This document shows, piece by piece, positions 25,240-33,162 of a stretch of 64,000 bases of DNA. The DNA is from Nocardia terpenica (GTDB lineage Bacteria > Actinomycetota > Actinomycetes > Mycobacteriales > Mycobacteriaceae). The notes beneath the pieces were generated by a model that saw only the letters and a program-made list of their open reading frames with translations, was not told where the DNA came from and ran no database searches. Position 1 is the stretch's first letter. Every line of letters begins with the position of its first letter. The stretch lies in assembly GCF_013186535.1 (NCBI RefSeq), contig NZ_JABMCZ010000005.1:1645693-1709692 (forward strand), written 5' to 3'. The position numbers and the translations under genes are program-made.

Positions 25240-25586
25240 CCGTCGCCGGTCGCGTAGTGAGGTTGCCGCCGTTGTGTTACGGCTACCTGCGCACGGATTT
25301 GGTCGCCGAGGATGCGGTCGAGGCGTGTGACGCCATGCTGGCGCGTATCGCTTCGGCGGAGTACCAGCACGAGCTGGCTGGCGTTTTTCACGAGTCCTCC
25401 CCGCAGAGTTGCCAGCTGCCGCCGGAGTTGGTGCGTCTGGTTGCCGAGTGCGCTCGTGCCGAGGCGCACCTGGTGCTGACCTTCACCGGGCACCTGTCCG
25501 GGATAGGGGTGGCTCGTATCTGCGTGCTCGACTACATCGCCAGCCGAGGCCACGCCCACGTCGTGGAGGTGTCCGATGTCCATTGA
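25182..25586 (+). CDS. Hypothetical protein
   Basis: 134 residues, no signal or membrane segment. The body reads LPPLCYGYLRTDLVAEDAVE, AMLARIASAEYQHELAGVFH and GVARICVLDYIASRGHAHVV. YGYLRTD faintly recalls the start of serine recombinases, but no catalytic context follows, so I assign no function. ATG 25182 has AAGGAG upstream at good spacing. It overlaps the next gene by 11 bp. Confidence 0.65.
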   Translation: MFDLHRNRDPNPPSTCCPVTVAGRVVRLPPLCYGYLRTDLVAEDAVEACDAMLARIASAEYQHELAGVFHESSPQSCQLPPELVRLVAECARAEAHLVLTFTGHLSGIGVARICVLDYIASRGHAHVVEVSDVH

Positions 25587-26055
25587 CGTCGACCCGGATA
25601 CCGATACGGACGCCGGGGAGCAGCTGTGCCGGTGGTACCGCGAATGCGGGCTGGCTCCCGTCGCTGTCCATGGCGGGCTGCCGACGCTGACGGCCGACTC
25701 CTCGGTCGGGGCGGTCATGATGCCGGGGGCGCTGAGCCGCGCGGTGTGTGGCCTGCTCGCCGCCGAGATCCCGGTGTTCCGCGAGCGGCTGTGGGGTAAC
25801 CATGTGGCCTTGGTCGTGCCCGGACCAGGCCGGATCAGCGCCACGATCGCAGGGCTGTTGGCCGCCCATGCCGTGGCGGTGCTCCCGCACGGCACCCGGG
25901 TCCTGCTACCCCGGACGCTGACCGCCTTGGAGACCGAGGAGTCCTGGATCAACGCCCCCGCACCGGGCGGGGTGATTCCGTCGCTCCAACTGCTGCTGGC
26001 CCTGATCCGCGAATGCGTCGACCCCGCCCTGCACACCGAGGCCCCGGCCTCTTGA
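25576..26055 (+). CDS. Hypothetical protein, paralogue of the gene at 26141
   Basis: 159 residues, soluble. The order of elements is shared with the 26141 product: VGAVMMPGALSRAVCGLLAA, a VALVVPGPG strand, AVAVLPHGTRVLLP, then a closing APGGVIPSLQLLLALI. It belongs to a small-protein type I have seen near XRE regulators in actinomycetes but cannot name. ATG 25576 has GGAGG upstream and overlaps the preceding gene. Confidence 0.7.
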   Translation: MSIDVDPDTDTDAGEQLCRWYRECGLAPVAVHGGLPTLTADSSVGAVMMPGALSRAVCGLLAAEIPVFRERLWGNHVALVVPGPGRISATIAGLLAAHAVAVLPHGTRVLLPRTLTALETEESWINAPAPGGVIPSLQLLLALIRECVDPALHTEAPAS

Positions 26056-26140
26056 TTCTGATCGCTGCCGCATTCACCGGCCGCGAGAAATTCCGATCAA
26101 CCGATTTTATTTCACCTTATCGCAGATTGAGGAGAATTCG

Positions 26141-26608
26141 ATGGTTACTACAGCTGTGCCCGAAACCCGGTATTCGGTCTCGATTCACGAGGTTATCGAG
26201 CGGCGCGATGTTTATCGGCGTGAATTCGGGTTGAATGCTTTCTGCGGGGATGGTGGTTTGTATGTGAGTGCGGGTCCGGTGTCGGGGTTGATGATGCCGC
26301 GCTCGCTGGCGGTGCGGGTGCTCGCGGCCGAGGGACTGGCACCGGTGCCGGTGGTGTCGATTCATTCGACGGTGTGGATGCTGCTGGCCGAGGGCCCGAC
26401 CTCGCTGGGGGAGTCGGAGCGAATCGCGATGCGGCTGTTGCGGTTCGGGGTGATGGTCGTGGTCCCGCGTGGCGTAATCGGATTGCCGACGCCCGGTGAC
26501 CCGATCCGGGTGTGGATACGTCCGCCGCAGGGCCGGACCCGGCCCGGCGTGCCCGCGCTGGCCGACGCCATCACCGAGGCGGCCACCGGGAGTCGTCGTG
26601 ACCGGTGA
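26141..26608 (+). CDS. Hypothetical protein, paralogue of the gene at 25576
   Basis: 155 residues. VSGLMMPRSLAVRVLAAEGL, TVWMLLAEGP, RFGVMVVVPRGVIGLPTP and IRPPQGRTRPGVPALADAI align in order with the preceding paralogue, suggesting tandem duplication and divergence. No signal peptide or recognisable catalytic motif. ATG 26141 follows TTGAGGAGAATTCG, a good ribosome site. The stop overlaps the next gene by 11 bp. Confidence 0.7.
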   Translation: MVTTAVPETRYSVSIHEVIERRDVYRREFGLNAFCGDGGLYVSAGPVSGLMMPRSLAVRVLAAEGLAPVPVVSIHSTVWMLLAEGPTSLGESERIAMRLLRFGVMVVVPRGVIGLPTPGDPIRVWIRPPQGRTRPGVPALADAITEAATGSRRDR

Positions 26609-26828
26609 CCGCCTGCACCCGCACCTGTTCGTGACCGCCGACAGTCGGTTCGCGGAGGTGCTGTGCGGGGTCGAGTTCCTTGGACCGCTCACCCGTACCC
26701 GCGCGCAGCAGTTGCACGCCCTGCACCGCAATCACCCGCCCGACGACTGCCTGGTCCGGCTGGCCAGCCTCACCCGCCTCGCCGCCGACGACGAACCCAC
26801 CCGGACCCAGAACCACCGCCCGGCATGA
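26598..26828 (+). CDS. Small hypothetical protein
   Basis: 76 residues from GTG 26598 (VTGDRLHPHLFVTADSRFAE), with a C-terminal EPTRTQNHRPA. It overlaps the preceding gene by 11 bp, the same coupling as between its upstream neighbours, which supports a real gene. No family recognised. Confidence 0.55.
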   Translation: MTGDRLHPHLFVTADSRFAEVLCGVEFLGPLTRTRAQQLHALHRNHPPDDCLVRLASLTRLAADDEPTRTQNHRPA

Positions 26829-26888
26829 CCACGGCGACAACCCGTTTCGCCCCCACCACCGTACCCACGACCATCCAAGGAAACCGTC

Positions 26889-27860
26889 ATGAACCCTGAA
26901 CCCGTACCCACCCCAGCCGACCTCCCAACCACCGAACCCGCACCCTCCAGCCCGACTCCGGTTGCGGGGGTTGATGATTCGCGGATCTATGTGCTCGACA
27001 GCCAGATAGGTTGGGACCTTGACGAGTTGATCGCGTTGTGGGTGGCCGCGCGCATCATCCGCCGGTTGATCGTGATCACCTCCGACGAGACCCGCGGGCG
27101 GCGCGCCTGTCTGGCGAGGCTGGTGCTGGATCTGCTCGGCCGCCCCGAGGTACCGGTCGTCGCGGGCGGTGAACTCGCCGACAGCGACACCCGCTTCCTG
27201 TTCGCCGACTACCCCCTGCCCCCGGTCCCGCACGGCGACGCCGTCGAGATCGTCGCCACCGGTGCCGAGCATGCCCCGGTCACGGTGATCGGGCTCGGCG
27301 CGTTCACCAACATCGCCGCCCTGCTCTACCGGCACCCGCACCTGAGCGAGACCACCGACTTGGTGCTGCAGGGCGGATGGCTCGACCACTACCGAAAAAT
27401 GCCTCGTGCCAGCCACAACTTGCACATCGACCAGGTTGCCGCCGGAGTCGCTCTGCGCATGGCGCACCGGCCCCGACTGGTGTTGTCGACCCACACCAAT
27501 CACCCGGGGCTCCGCGTCACTCCGGACTCGCCGCTCGCGGACTGGTTCCACACCACCGACACCCCGTTCGCCCGGCTCGCGGAACTGTACTGCGACCGCT
27601 GGTTCGCCCGCCGCCCCGACGGCAGCTGGCAAGCCGACTCCGTCGCCGTCGCCGTCGCGGTGGGCGCCCGAGTCGCCGAGTTCGTCACCGAGTCGATCCT
27701 CGTCGGCCCCGACGCCCGCCTGCACCGCAGCCCGACCGGGCGGCCTCTCACGGTCACCACCTCCATCGACTACGCCGCTGTCGCCACCTGGTTGAGCCGG
27801 GTCATCCCGGAAATCCGCCTCCAGCAAGCCATCAACCTCGACACCGAAGACGACCGATGA
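26889..27860 (+). CDS. Nucleoside-hydrolase-like protein with altered metal-binding motif
   Basis: 323 residues. After a Pro-rich N-terminus (1-25) the fold of inosine/uridine-preferring nucleoside hydrolases is visible. The usual N-terminal DxDxGxDDAxAL-type motif reads DSQIGWDLDELIAL, keeping Asp-Gly-Asp-Asp but with substitutions. VTVIGLGAFTNIAALLYRHP matches the family's xLGPLTNxA segment, and ASHNLHIDQVAAGVAL is the later substrate region. It could hydrolyse nucleosides or NAD-like compounds; the substrate is not assignable. Follows three small coupled genes. Confidence 0.7.
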   Translation: MNPEPVPTPADLPTTEPAPSSPTPVAGVDDSRIYVLDSQIGWDLDELIALWVAARIIRRLIVITSDETRGRRACLARLVLDLLGRPEVPVVAGGELADSDTRFLFADYPLPPVPHGDAVEIVATGAEHAPVTVIGLGAFTNIAALLYRHPHLSETTDLVLQGGWLDHYRKMPRASHNLHIDQVAAGVALRMAHRPRLVLSTHTNHPGLRVTPDSPLADWFHTTDTPFARLAELYCDRWFARRPDGSWQADSVAVAVAVGARVAEFVTESILVGPDARLHRSPTGRPLTVTTSIDYAAVATWLSRVIPEIRLQQAINLDTEDDR

Positions 27861-28035
27861 CCGCGGGTCTTCCGTCTCGCCGACCTCTCCGGACACGCTC
27901 CCTTTCTCGGCGTCTTGGTCGGTTCCTTCTCTCCGCGAGCAACGCTGGTACCAAGTACCAGCCACCCGCCGGTGCGGTGGTCGAGATCATCCGGCACCGC
28001 GTGCAGAGCCGACCCGCGAACTCCCGGAGGCCGAC

Positions 28036-28317
28036 GTGATCGCCGAATTGATCGGTCTCGGGTTCTGGACGGTGTGTGTCTTGTGCGCCCATGCCAGTGT
28101 CGGTATACCGCAGCTGGTTTCACGCGGTCGGCCTTCTCGAATCGTTGGGCCGCAGTGGGATTCGAGGCAACTACCGAGATCGGGCCCGGCTCACCGCATG
28201 CGCGGATCTCGGGAGAATGCGGCCGAACTGGTCGAACGGCTCGCTCCCGAATACGACCCGGCAGACGGCATAGAAGACACCAGCTTCGGCCTGGGCTGCC
28301 ACATCTACCAGAAATGA
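28036..28317 (+). CDS. Doubtful small protein
   Basis: GTG 28036 has a very good GGAGG site five bases upstream. The start (VIAELIGLGFWTVCVLCAHA) and end (AAELVERLAPEYDPADGIED then TSFGLGCHIYQK) look coding, but the middle is better in another frame (VYRSWFHAVGLLESLG, from about 28100). The gene may carry two compensating indels or be mispredicted. The 175 bp before it (27861-28035) contain no gene. Confidence 0.4.
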   Translation: MIAELIGLGFWTVCVLCAHASVGIPQLVSRGRPSRIVGPQWDSRQLPRSGPAHRMRGSRENAAELVERLAPEYDPADGIEDTSFGLGCHIYQK

Positions 28318-28326
28318 AGGAAAGCA

Positions 28327-28545
28327 ATGGAATCCGATCACGACGGCACACCGGACAACGCTACGGATCGCGACGATCCACGAGTAGCCGAGTGGACGGC
28401 CAAGATGATCGCCGCTGCTGAGCGCGCCGGATATCGGTTGCATCCCGACTCGAACCCGCCACACACGCTGCTGTGGCAGCGCGTCAGCGACGAGCCGACC
28501 GCCGAGCCTGTCTGGATCGACGACCTACCCGACTGGCTGCGGTGA
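28327..28545 (+). CDS. Small acidic hypothetical protein
   Basis: 72 residues, acidic (MESDHDGTPDNATDRDD; C-terminus PVWIDDLPDWLR), no membrane segment. ATG 28327 is preceded by AAGGAAAGC. It ends about 50 bp before the convergent EspG-like gene. Family not recognised. Confidence 0.5.
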   Translation: MESDHDGTPDNATDRDDPRVAEWTAKMIAAAERAGYRLHPDSNPPHTLLWQRVSDEPTAEPVWIDDLPDWLR

Positions 28546-28592
28546 CGACCGCCCGTGTCAACGAGGGGCAGATCGTTGTAGCGGAGCGGGTT

Positions 28593-29357
28593 TCACAGGC
28601 GGTCGAGTTCTGCGTGCCGGTGTAGTCCCCACGCGATGGTGTCCTCGGTGGCCGGGGTGACGACGGTGTCGTTGTCGTCGACTGCGATCAGGTACCGGCC
28701 GACCGCAGGGTGCCCGTCGCGGATGTCGATCCAGTTCAGATAGACCGGCGGTGCCGGATTGCGGTCGTGCAGGTAGCGCTCGATGCACAGGTGTCCTTCC
28801 GCAGCCCGCGGGGCGCGCAGCAGCATCCGGATGCGTTCCTCGACCGGCTGGCGGCCGTCGTTCCCGGCTCGCCACGAGGCGGGGGGTTGCTGGCCGCGCA
28901 CGCGCGGGGTGTAGCCGATCATCTGCCCGGCCGCGCCGGGGCGCGCGGGCGGCATGGTCGCGGCCAGATGCCTGCCGAGATGCTGGCGCTGGGTCACCAC
29001 GAGCTTGATATCACCACCGAAGTCCGGTGTGGGACCGGACTTCTGGAACAGGACCACGCCGAGGTCGGCGTGTGCCGCGGCGAGTGCCCGGACCCGCCTC
29101 GGCGAGTCGTGGAACTTGCCGGTGCAGGTCAGCCGCAGGTCCGGCTTGGCCAGTGCGCGCAGCGGCCAGGTGAGATCGGGATCGCCGCGATGCGGGTACC
29201 GGGCACTGATCTCCGCGCGGCGATGCGCGTATTCCTCGGGTGGGGCAGGGGTTTCGATGATGCTGATCGGGTACGGGTACTCACCGGCCAGCCCCGTTTC
29301 CCCCCATACCCAGACGAATTCGTCCGGAGTGAAGTCCCATACCGTGCGCGTCTTCAC
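28593..29357 (-). CDS. EspG-family ESX secretion-associated chaperone
   Basis: 254 residues. The N-terminal WDFTPDEFVWVWGETGLAGE and PYPISIIETPAPPEEYAHRR are the signature of EspG, the cytosolic chaperone of type VII PE/PPE-type substrates. The body continues with VVTQRQHLGRHLAATMPPAR and ends AWGLHRHAELDRL. GTG 29357 directly abuts the stop of the PPE-like gene (zero-base gap), so the two are translationally coupled and probably form a chaperone-substrate pair. Confidence 0.88.
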   Translation of the reverse strand: MKTRTVWDFTPDEFVWVWGETGLAGEYPYPISIIETPAPPEEYAHRRAEISARYPHRGDPDLTWPLRALAKPDLRLTCTGKFHDSPRRVRALAAAHADLGVVLFQKSGPTPDFGGDIKLVVTQRQHLGRHLAATMPPARPGAAGQMIGYTPRVRGQQPPASWRAGNDGRQPVEERIRMLLRAPRAAEGHLCIERYLHDRNPAPPVYLNWIDIRDGHPAVGRYLIAVDDNDTVVTPATEDTIAWGLHRHAELDRL

Positions 29358-30824
29358 TCAGCGTCCCGCGTCCTGCGGAGGATGCGCCGGGTCTGGGGTC
29401 GGATCGTCGTACCTGACTGGCAAACCTGTGCCGGGGCTGGAGCCGGGTGTGGCGGGGGAGGTTCGCTGTTGCGGGCTCGTCGTGTTCGGAGCCTGCCAGG
29501 TGGCGTAATCGCCGCCGATCGCACCGGTTGCTGCGGGTGGCAGATCGGCCAATTCCGGCTGTACCTGTTTCAGGTAGTCAGGCACGGGTTTGGTCCTATC
29601 GGTGTCCTCGTCCTTGCGCTTGCCGAGCGCACCGGGCGACATCGGTCCCATCGATCCGGTTGGCCCCGCTCCTGCGGCTCGTGGGCCCGTCAGTCCTTGG
29701 CTGCCTGAGACTCCCGATCCAGGTACACCCGGACGCGACGCCCCCGGCCCGCTTACCCCGGAACCCGATGCTCCCCGGCCGCCGATCCCCGGATACCCAC
29801 CAGCACCACTACCGGTTACACCACCTGGCCCACCCCATCCGGTTGAGCTGACACCCGCCGGAGTGGTCGGCGCAGCAGCGACACCAGGTTGCCCCGATGT
29901 CCCCGGAGCCGGTACACCCGGCAGCGTGGCCGGACTGTTCGCACTGGCGTTGGCCGGAGCTGTAGCCGCAGGGTCGGCGCTGGCCGGTGTCGTCTGATCC
30001 TGTTGCCCACCCTGGCGATCGGGCTGCGCCGGATCACCCGAAGCCGAACCACCACCGGCCTCGGTTCCCCCGCCGGAAGCGAAACCACCTGTGGCAGCGC
30101 CGGTCCCGCCGCCACCGGCCGTGTCGCTGTTTCCGCCGACGGCGGTGGGCGGTGGTGTGAAGGCGGGGACGTTCTGTCCGGTGGGCGGGCACAGCGGCAG
30201 ATAGATCCGGTTGACCGCGTCGATAGCCATCTTGCGAGCAACGGTCGCGGCGTCGGTATCGGCGCGGTCCTTAGCCCCGCTGATCAGGTTCGGCAACACC
30301 GATTCGGCGGGGTTGTCGGGACTGGGTGCGCTCGGGGCGGGCGGGGGCGGCACCGCGGCGGCGAACGCGGTCACGGCGTTGTGCATCGAATCCAGCCGGA
30401 AGCCCACCGATTCGGCGACCTCACCCATACGCACGCCAGCCTGAGCAAGTTTCATCGCCGCCTCGTGCGCGGCTTCCCCGGCTGCCCCTTCCCAACGGCC
30501 CTGAAGCACGCGATCGACACCCATGCGATGCAGCTGGAAGATGCTCGCCATGGTGGTCGACGTCTTGGCCCAGTTGGTCACCAGATCCCACAGAGCGGAC
30601 CTATCGATGCTCTTGGCTGCCTGGTAGATCTGCTGGTGGGTCATGGTTTCCGGTGGGGGTTCCGGAGCGTTCACATAGGGGGCATCGACGTCGGCGCGGC
30701 CGAGTGCTTGGTCTTGCTTGTGGACGTTCTCCTGTGAGGTGACGGCCTTCTGGCGGACCGCGTCGACGACACCGCTGAACAACGCGTTCCCAGCGGACGA
30801 ATTTTGCGAGCCCGGATCGGTCAT
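29358..30824 (-). CDS. PPE/WXG100-like ESX substrate with Gly/Pro-rich tail
   Basis: 488 residues. The N-terminal helical domain (about 60-150) contains the turn motif in VDRVLQGRWEGAAGEAAHEA, as in WXG100/PPE-like secretion substrates. From about residue 215 it becomes Gly/Ser/Pro-rich with many short repeats, then an acidic-Pro C-terminus. No Sec signal. ATG 30824 is chosen over 30902. It precedes its EspG-like partner and follows the DUF3558 lipoprotein, within an operon lacking ESX core genes. Confidence 0.82.
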   Translation of the reverse strand: MTDPGSQNSSAGNALFSGVVDAVRQKAVTSQENVHKQDQALGRADVDAPYVNAPEPPPETMTHQQIYQAAKSIDRSALWDLVTNWAKTSTTMASIFQLHRMGVDRVLQGRWEGAAGEAAHEAAMKLAQAGVRMGEVAESVGFRLDSMHNAVTAFAAAVPPPPAPSAPSPDNPAESVLPNLISGAKDRADTDAATVARKMAIDAVNRIYLPLCPPTGQNVPAFTPPPTAVGGNSDTAGGGGTGAATGGFASGGGTEAGGGSASGDPAQPDRQGGQQDQTTPASADPAATAPANASANSPATLPGVPAPGTSGQPGVAAAPTTPAGVSSTGWGGPGGVTGSGAGGYPGIGGRGASGSGVSGPGASRPGVPGSGVSGSQGLTGPRAAGAGPTGSMGPMSPGALGKRKDEDTDRTKPVPDYLKQVQPELADLPPAATGAIGGDYATWQAPNTTSPQQRTSPATPGSSPGTGLPVRYDDPTPDPAHPPQDAGR

Positions 30825-30849
30825 CAGTACGCCCCCTTGTTCCCTTGTT

Positions 30850-31452
30850 CTATTGCTTCGGAAGATCTTGCTGGACGGTTGTCGCAAGCGGCCGTATTTC
30901 ATCGCAGGGTTTACCGATAACCTGCCCCGGATTCAGGCCGAGTTGGAGGTTGATCACGCCGACCGGGGAGTCCATGGCCAGGAAGCAGGTGCCGGACACG
31001 GCCGATCCCGCGAGGAGGTAGGTGACCGCGTCGCGACCGGCGATTGTCGTATTGGTCAGCGACTCGGTGGGGCGGGTACGAAAGTCCTGGAGAGTGAGGT
31101 TGGTCGCCTCGATCACCAGCGACCTGGTATTCCCGCCCTGCGGATCCTTCTGATCGAAATGGCACCCCAGGAAGGTGTAGGTGTCGGCAGCCAGATCCCC
31201 CCGCTTGCGGGTCGAGGGATCGAAGCCCAGCTTCTGGATCTCGGCATCCCCGATCGCCGTGCAGGGATCGAAGGTGACCGCGGGGCGGCCGGTGTCGTGC
31301 TGAGCAGGTGGCGCCGGAACTGAAACGGCGACACTCGGCGACGTGCTCGTCGCTGACGTTTCCGTCGTCGCCGGTGCCGGAGTACCGGAACCGCAGGCTG
31401 CCAACGCGAAAACGCTCACGCCAGCGAGCACGATCGTCCACACAGTCCTCAC
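30850..31452 (-). CDS. DUF3558 lipoprotein
   Basis: 200 residues. The signal peptide ends in lipobox ALAAC (Cys 20), followed by a Thr/Ser/Pro linker and a DUF3558 domain (RPAVTFDPCTAIGDAEIQKL, GCHFDQKD, ESLTNTTIAGRDAVTYLLAG, GTCFLAMDSPVGVINLQLGL). DUF3558 lipoproteins commonly occur near ESX genes in Nocardia. The GTG start overlaps the previous stop (GTGA), showing translational coupling. Confidence 0.9.
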   Translation of the reverse strand: MRTVWTIVLAGVSVFALAACGSGTPAPATTETSATSTSPSVAVSVPAPPAQHDTGRPAVTFDPCTAIGDAEIQKLGFDPSTRKRGDLAADTYTFLGCHFDQKDPQGGNTRSLVIEATNLTLQDFRTRPTESLTNTTIAGRDAVTYLLAGSAVSGTCFLAMDSPVGVINLQLGLNPGQVIGKPCDEIRPLATTVQQDLPKQ

Positions 31453-31850
31453 GATGAAGGTTTCTCCGTTCCATCGATTTGCCCAGCCAATTGGATTGCT
31501 TGCGCGTTCTTGGCCTCGGCTTCGGTGATCCTTCCGCCCGAGATCAAGAAAGCCTCTTGCATTCTGACCGCGCCCTCGATGAATTGCGTCAACGTGGACG
31601 CGTATTCATGCGCTTTGCGGTTGAATCCGGCGGCGAGTTGCTGCGTCGATGGGAAGCCTCCGAAGCCCGTGATGCCGAGCACGAACTGGATACGCTGGAG
31701 CTCGGTGTTCAAGTTCTCGATGAGATGTCCGTAGAGCCCGACCATCTCGTCGACGACGTGAGGATCGAACGTGATCTTCCCACTCTGCGCACCCGCTTTG
31801 AAGGCAGCGATCTCGGCTTGCCCGTAGTCGATATTCACCTTCTCCGCCAC
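31449..31850 (-). CDS. WXG100-like/ESX-associated small protein
   Basis: 133 residues, all-helical, no signal peptide: ITFDPHVVDEMVGLYGHLIE, LAAGFNRKAHEYASTLTQFI and EGAVRMQEAFLISGGRITEA. It resembles ESX substrate-like proteins but has no clear WxG turn, so the family is a judgement from composition and operon context. The stop overlaps the lipoprotein start. The 160 bp upstream (31851-32014) are non-coding. Confidence 0.65.
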   Translation of the reverse strand: MAEKVNIDYGQAEIAAFKAGAQSGKITFDPHVVDEMVGLYGHLIENLNTELQRIQFVLGITGFGGFPSTQQLAAGFNRKAHEYASTLTQFIEGAVRMQEAFLISGGRITEAEAKNAQAIQLAGQIDGTEKPSS

Positions 31851-32014
31851 CGTTACCCCCTTTCAACGTGCTGATGCAAGCAGGCTACCAGCCGGGACGG
31901 ATGTCGACGGGCGACAGCAACTCGATTCAATCCGGTATGAGTGTCGCCGCTTCCGGTTGGCGTACAACGATTTTCGCCGATGCTCGTCCCGCGACAGCGT
32001 TGCCGTGCCCGGCG

Positions 32015-32317
32015 TTAGGTGTCGCCGCCGATGACGGGAGGGTGCCACTGCTTGGACCATTTCTCACCCTGGTATGTCTGCGGTTCGCCGGAGGAAATCC
32101 AGCTGTCGCGCCGGTAGTACGGATCGTCGTCGTCCTCGTCGTCAATCGGTCCGACCGTGGGCTGCGCGGGTGGTGGTCGTCGCACATCCTGCGCGGGCGG
32201 GGACGGTGGCTCGGCTGACTGTTGGGCACGTTGTTTGGCGAGTTCTTCTTCGTGGTCGGCCTGCCGCAGCAGGTCGGCGTACGCGGGCGGCAGCCAGCCG
32301 TATTTGTCGTCAGTCAT
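32015..32317 (-). CDS. Acidic Pro-rich small protein in ESX operon
   Basis: 100 residues starting MTDDKYGWLPPAYADLLRQA, with a disordered Pro/Asp-rich middle (GPIDDEDDDDPYYRRDSW). The start overlaps the preceding membrane-protein stop by ATGA, which makes it a real coupled gene. No known domain. Confidence 0.7.
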   Translation of the reverse strand: MTDDKYGWLPPAYADLLRQADHEEELAKQRAQQSAEPPSPPAQDVRRPPPAQPTVGPIDDEDDDDPYYRRDSWISSGEPQTYQGEKWSKQWHPPVIGGDT

Positions 32318-33162
32318 CGCGACTCCGAGCCAGGTCGAGACGGTGATTCCGTACTGTCGGAACCAGATTCGAGCACCCGGTAGGTGTGCAGCCGCTCGGC
32401 CGCGCGATGGTCGGCGAGCTCCACGCGGAGCTGGGGGTGGCGGTGGTAGAACTCGATCAGCCGGTACGCGGCGGCGGCTCCGACGGCGTACTCAGCGACG
32501 CTGACCTCGAGGGCGGGCTTGGAATGGATGACGCGGTCGTTGAATCTCAGTGCCACGATCCGGGCGTCTACATTCGGGGTGGCGACTTGTTCGATGTCGC
32601 GCCATTTCGTTTCGGTGTTGCCGAAGAACGAATTCGGCGTCGTCACCGAGGATGGTGACAGGGCGATCTCGCCGATCGAGCCCCGGATGGCGTAGGCGAC
32701 GAGCAGTACCGCCGCCAGCACGGCCACGACCAGACCCGCCGGAGCGAACGAGGTGTTGCTGCGGACCCCTTGGGTCAGGGCCAGCGTGTGTGTCCAGGTG
32801 CCGAGGCTGAAGGTCAGTCCACCCACCACCATGCAGGCCAGCAGCACCACCGTGAGGATCTCTGCCGCCCTCGGTTGTTGCAGCACGGTGCGCCCGTCTC
32901 GTGACCGCGCCCGCGCGTTTCCTACTCGTGTCCGGTTGCGGGTGGCGTTCTTGATCAGCGCCAGGGCTGGCAAGGCGACGAATGCTGTTCCCGCGCTGAG
33001 GAAGAAGACGAATCGCAGCCAGTGCAGCGAGGCGAGCGACACGATGCTCCACCCGAGCAGGAATGCGCCGAGCGGACCGAACAGCACCACGGCCAACCCC
33101 AGCTTCCACGGCACCGGGATGGTCCAGCTCGCGGGCAGCGGATAGTCGCGGGGTGCGGTCAT
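32314..33162 (-). CDS. Integral membrane protein in ESX operon
   Basis: 282 residues with four hydrophobic segments: two near the N-terminus (about 20-75) and two in the middle (LTVVLLACMVVGGLTFSLGT; LVVAVLAAVLLVAYAI). A C-terminal cytoplasmic part of about 110 residues follows. Both start and stop overlap neighbours by ATGA. Family not recognised. Because it directly follows a large candidate effector, an immunity or export-adaptor role is possible. Confidence 0.75.
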   Translation of the reverse strand: MTAPRDYPLPASWTIPVPWKLGLAVVLFGPLGAFLLGWSIVSLASLHWLRFVFFLSAGTAFVALPALALIKNATRNRTRVGNARARSRDGRTVLQQPRAAEILTVVLLACMVVGGLTFSLGTWTHTLALTQGVRSNTSFAPAGLVVAVLAAVLLVAYAIRGSIGEIALSPSSVTTPNSFFGNTETKWRDIEQVATPNVDARIVALRFNDRVIHSKPALEVSVAEYAVGAAAAYRLIEFYHRHPQLRVELADHRAAERLHTYRVLESGSDSTESPSRPGSESR

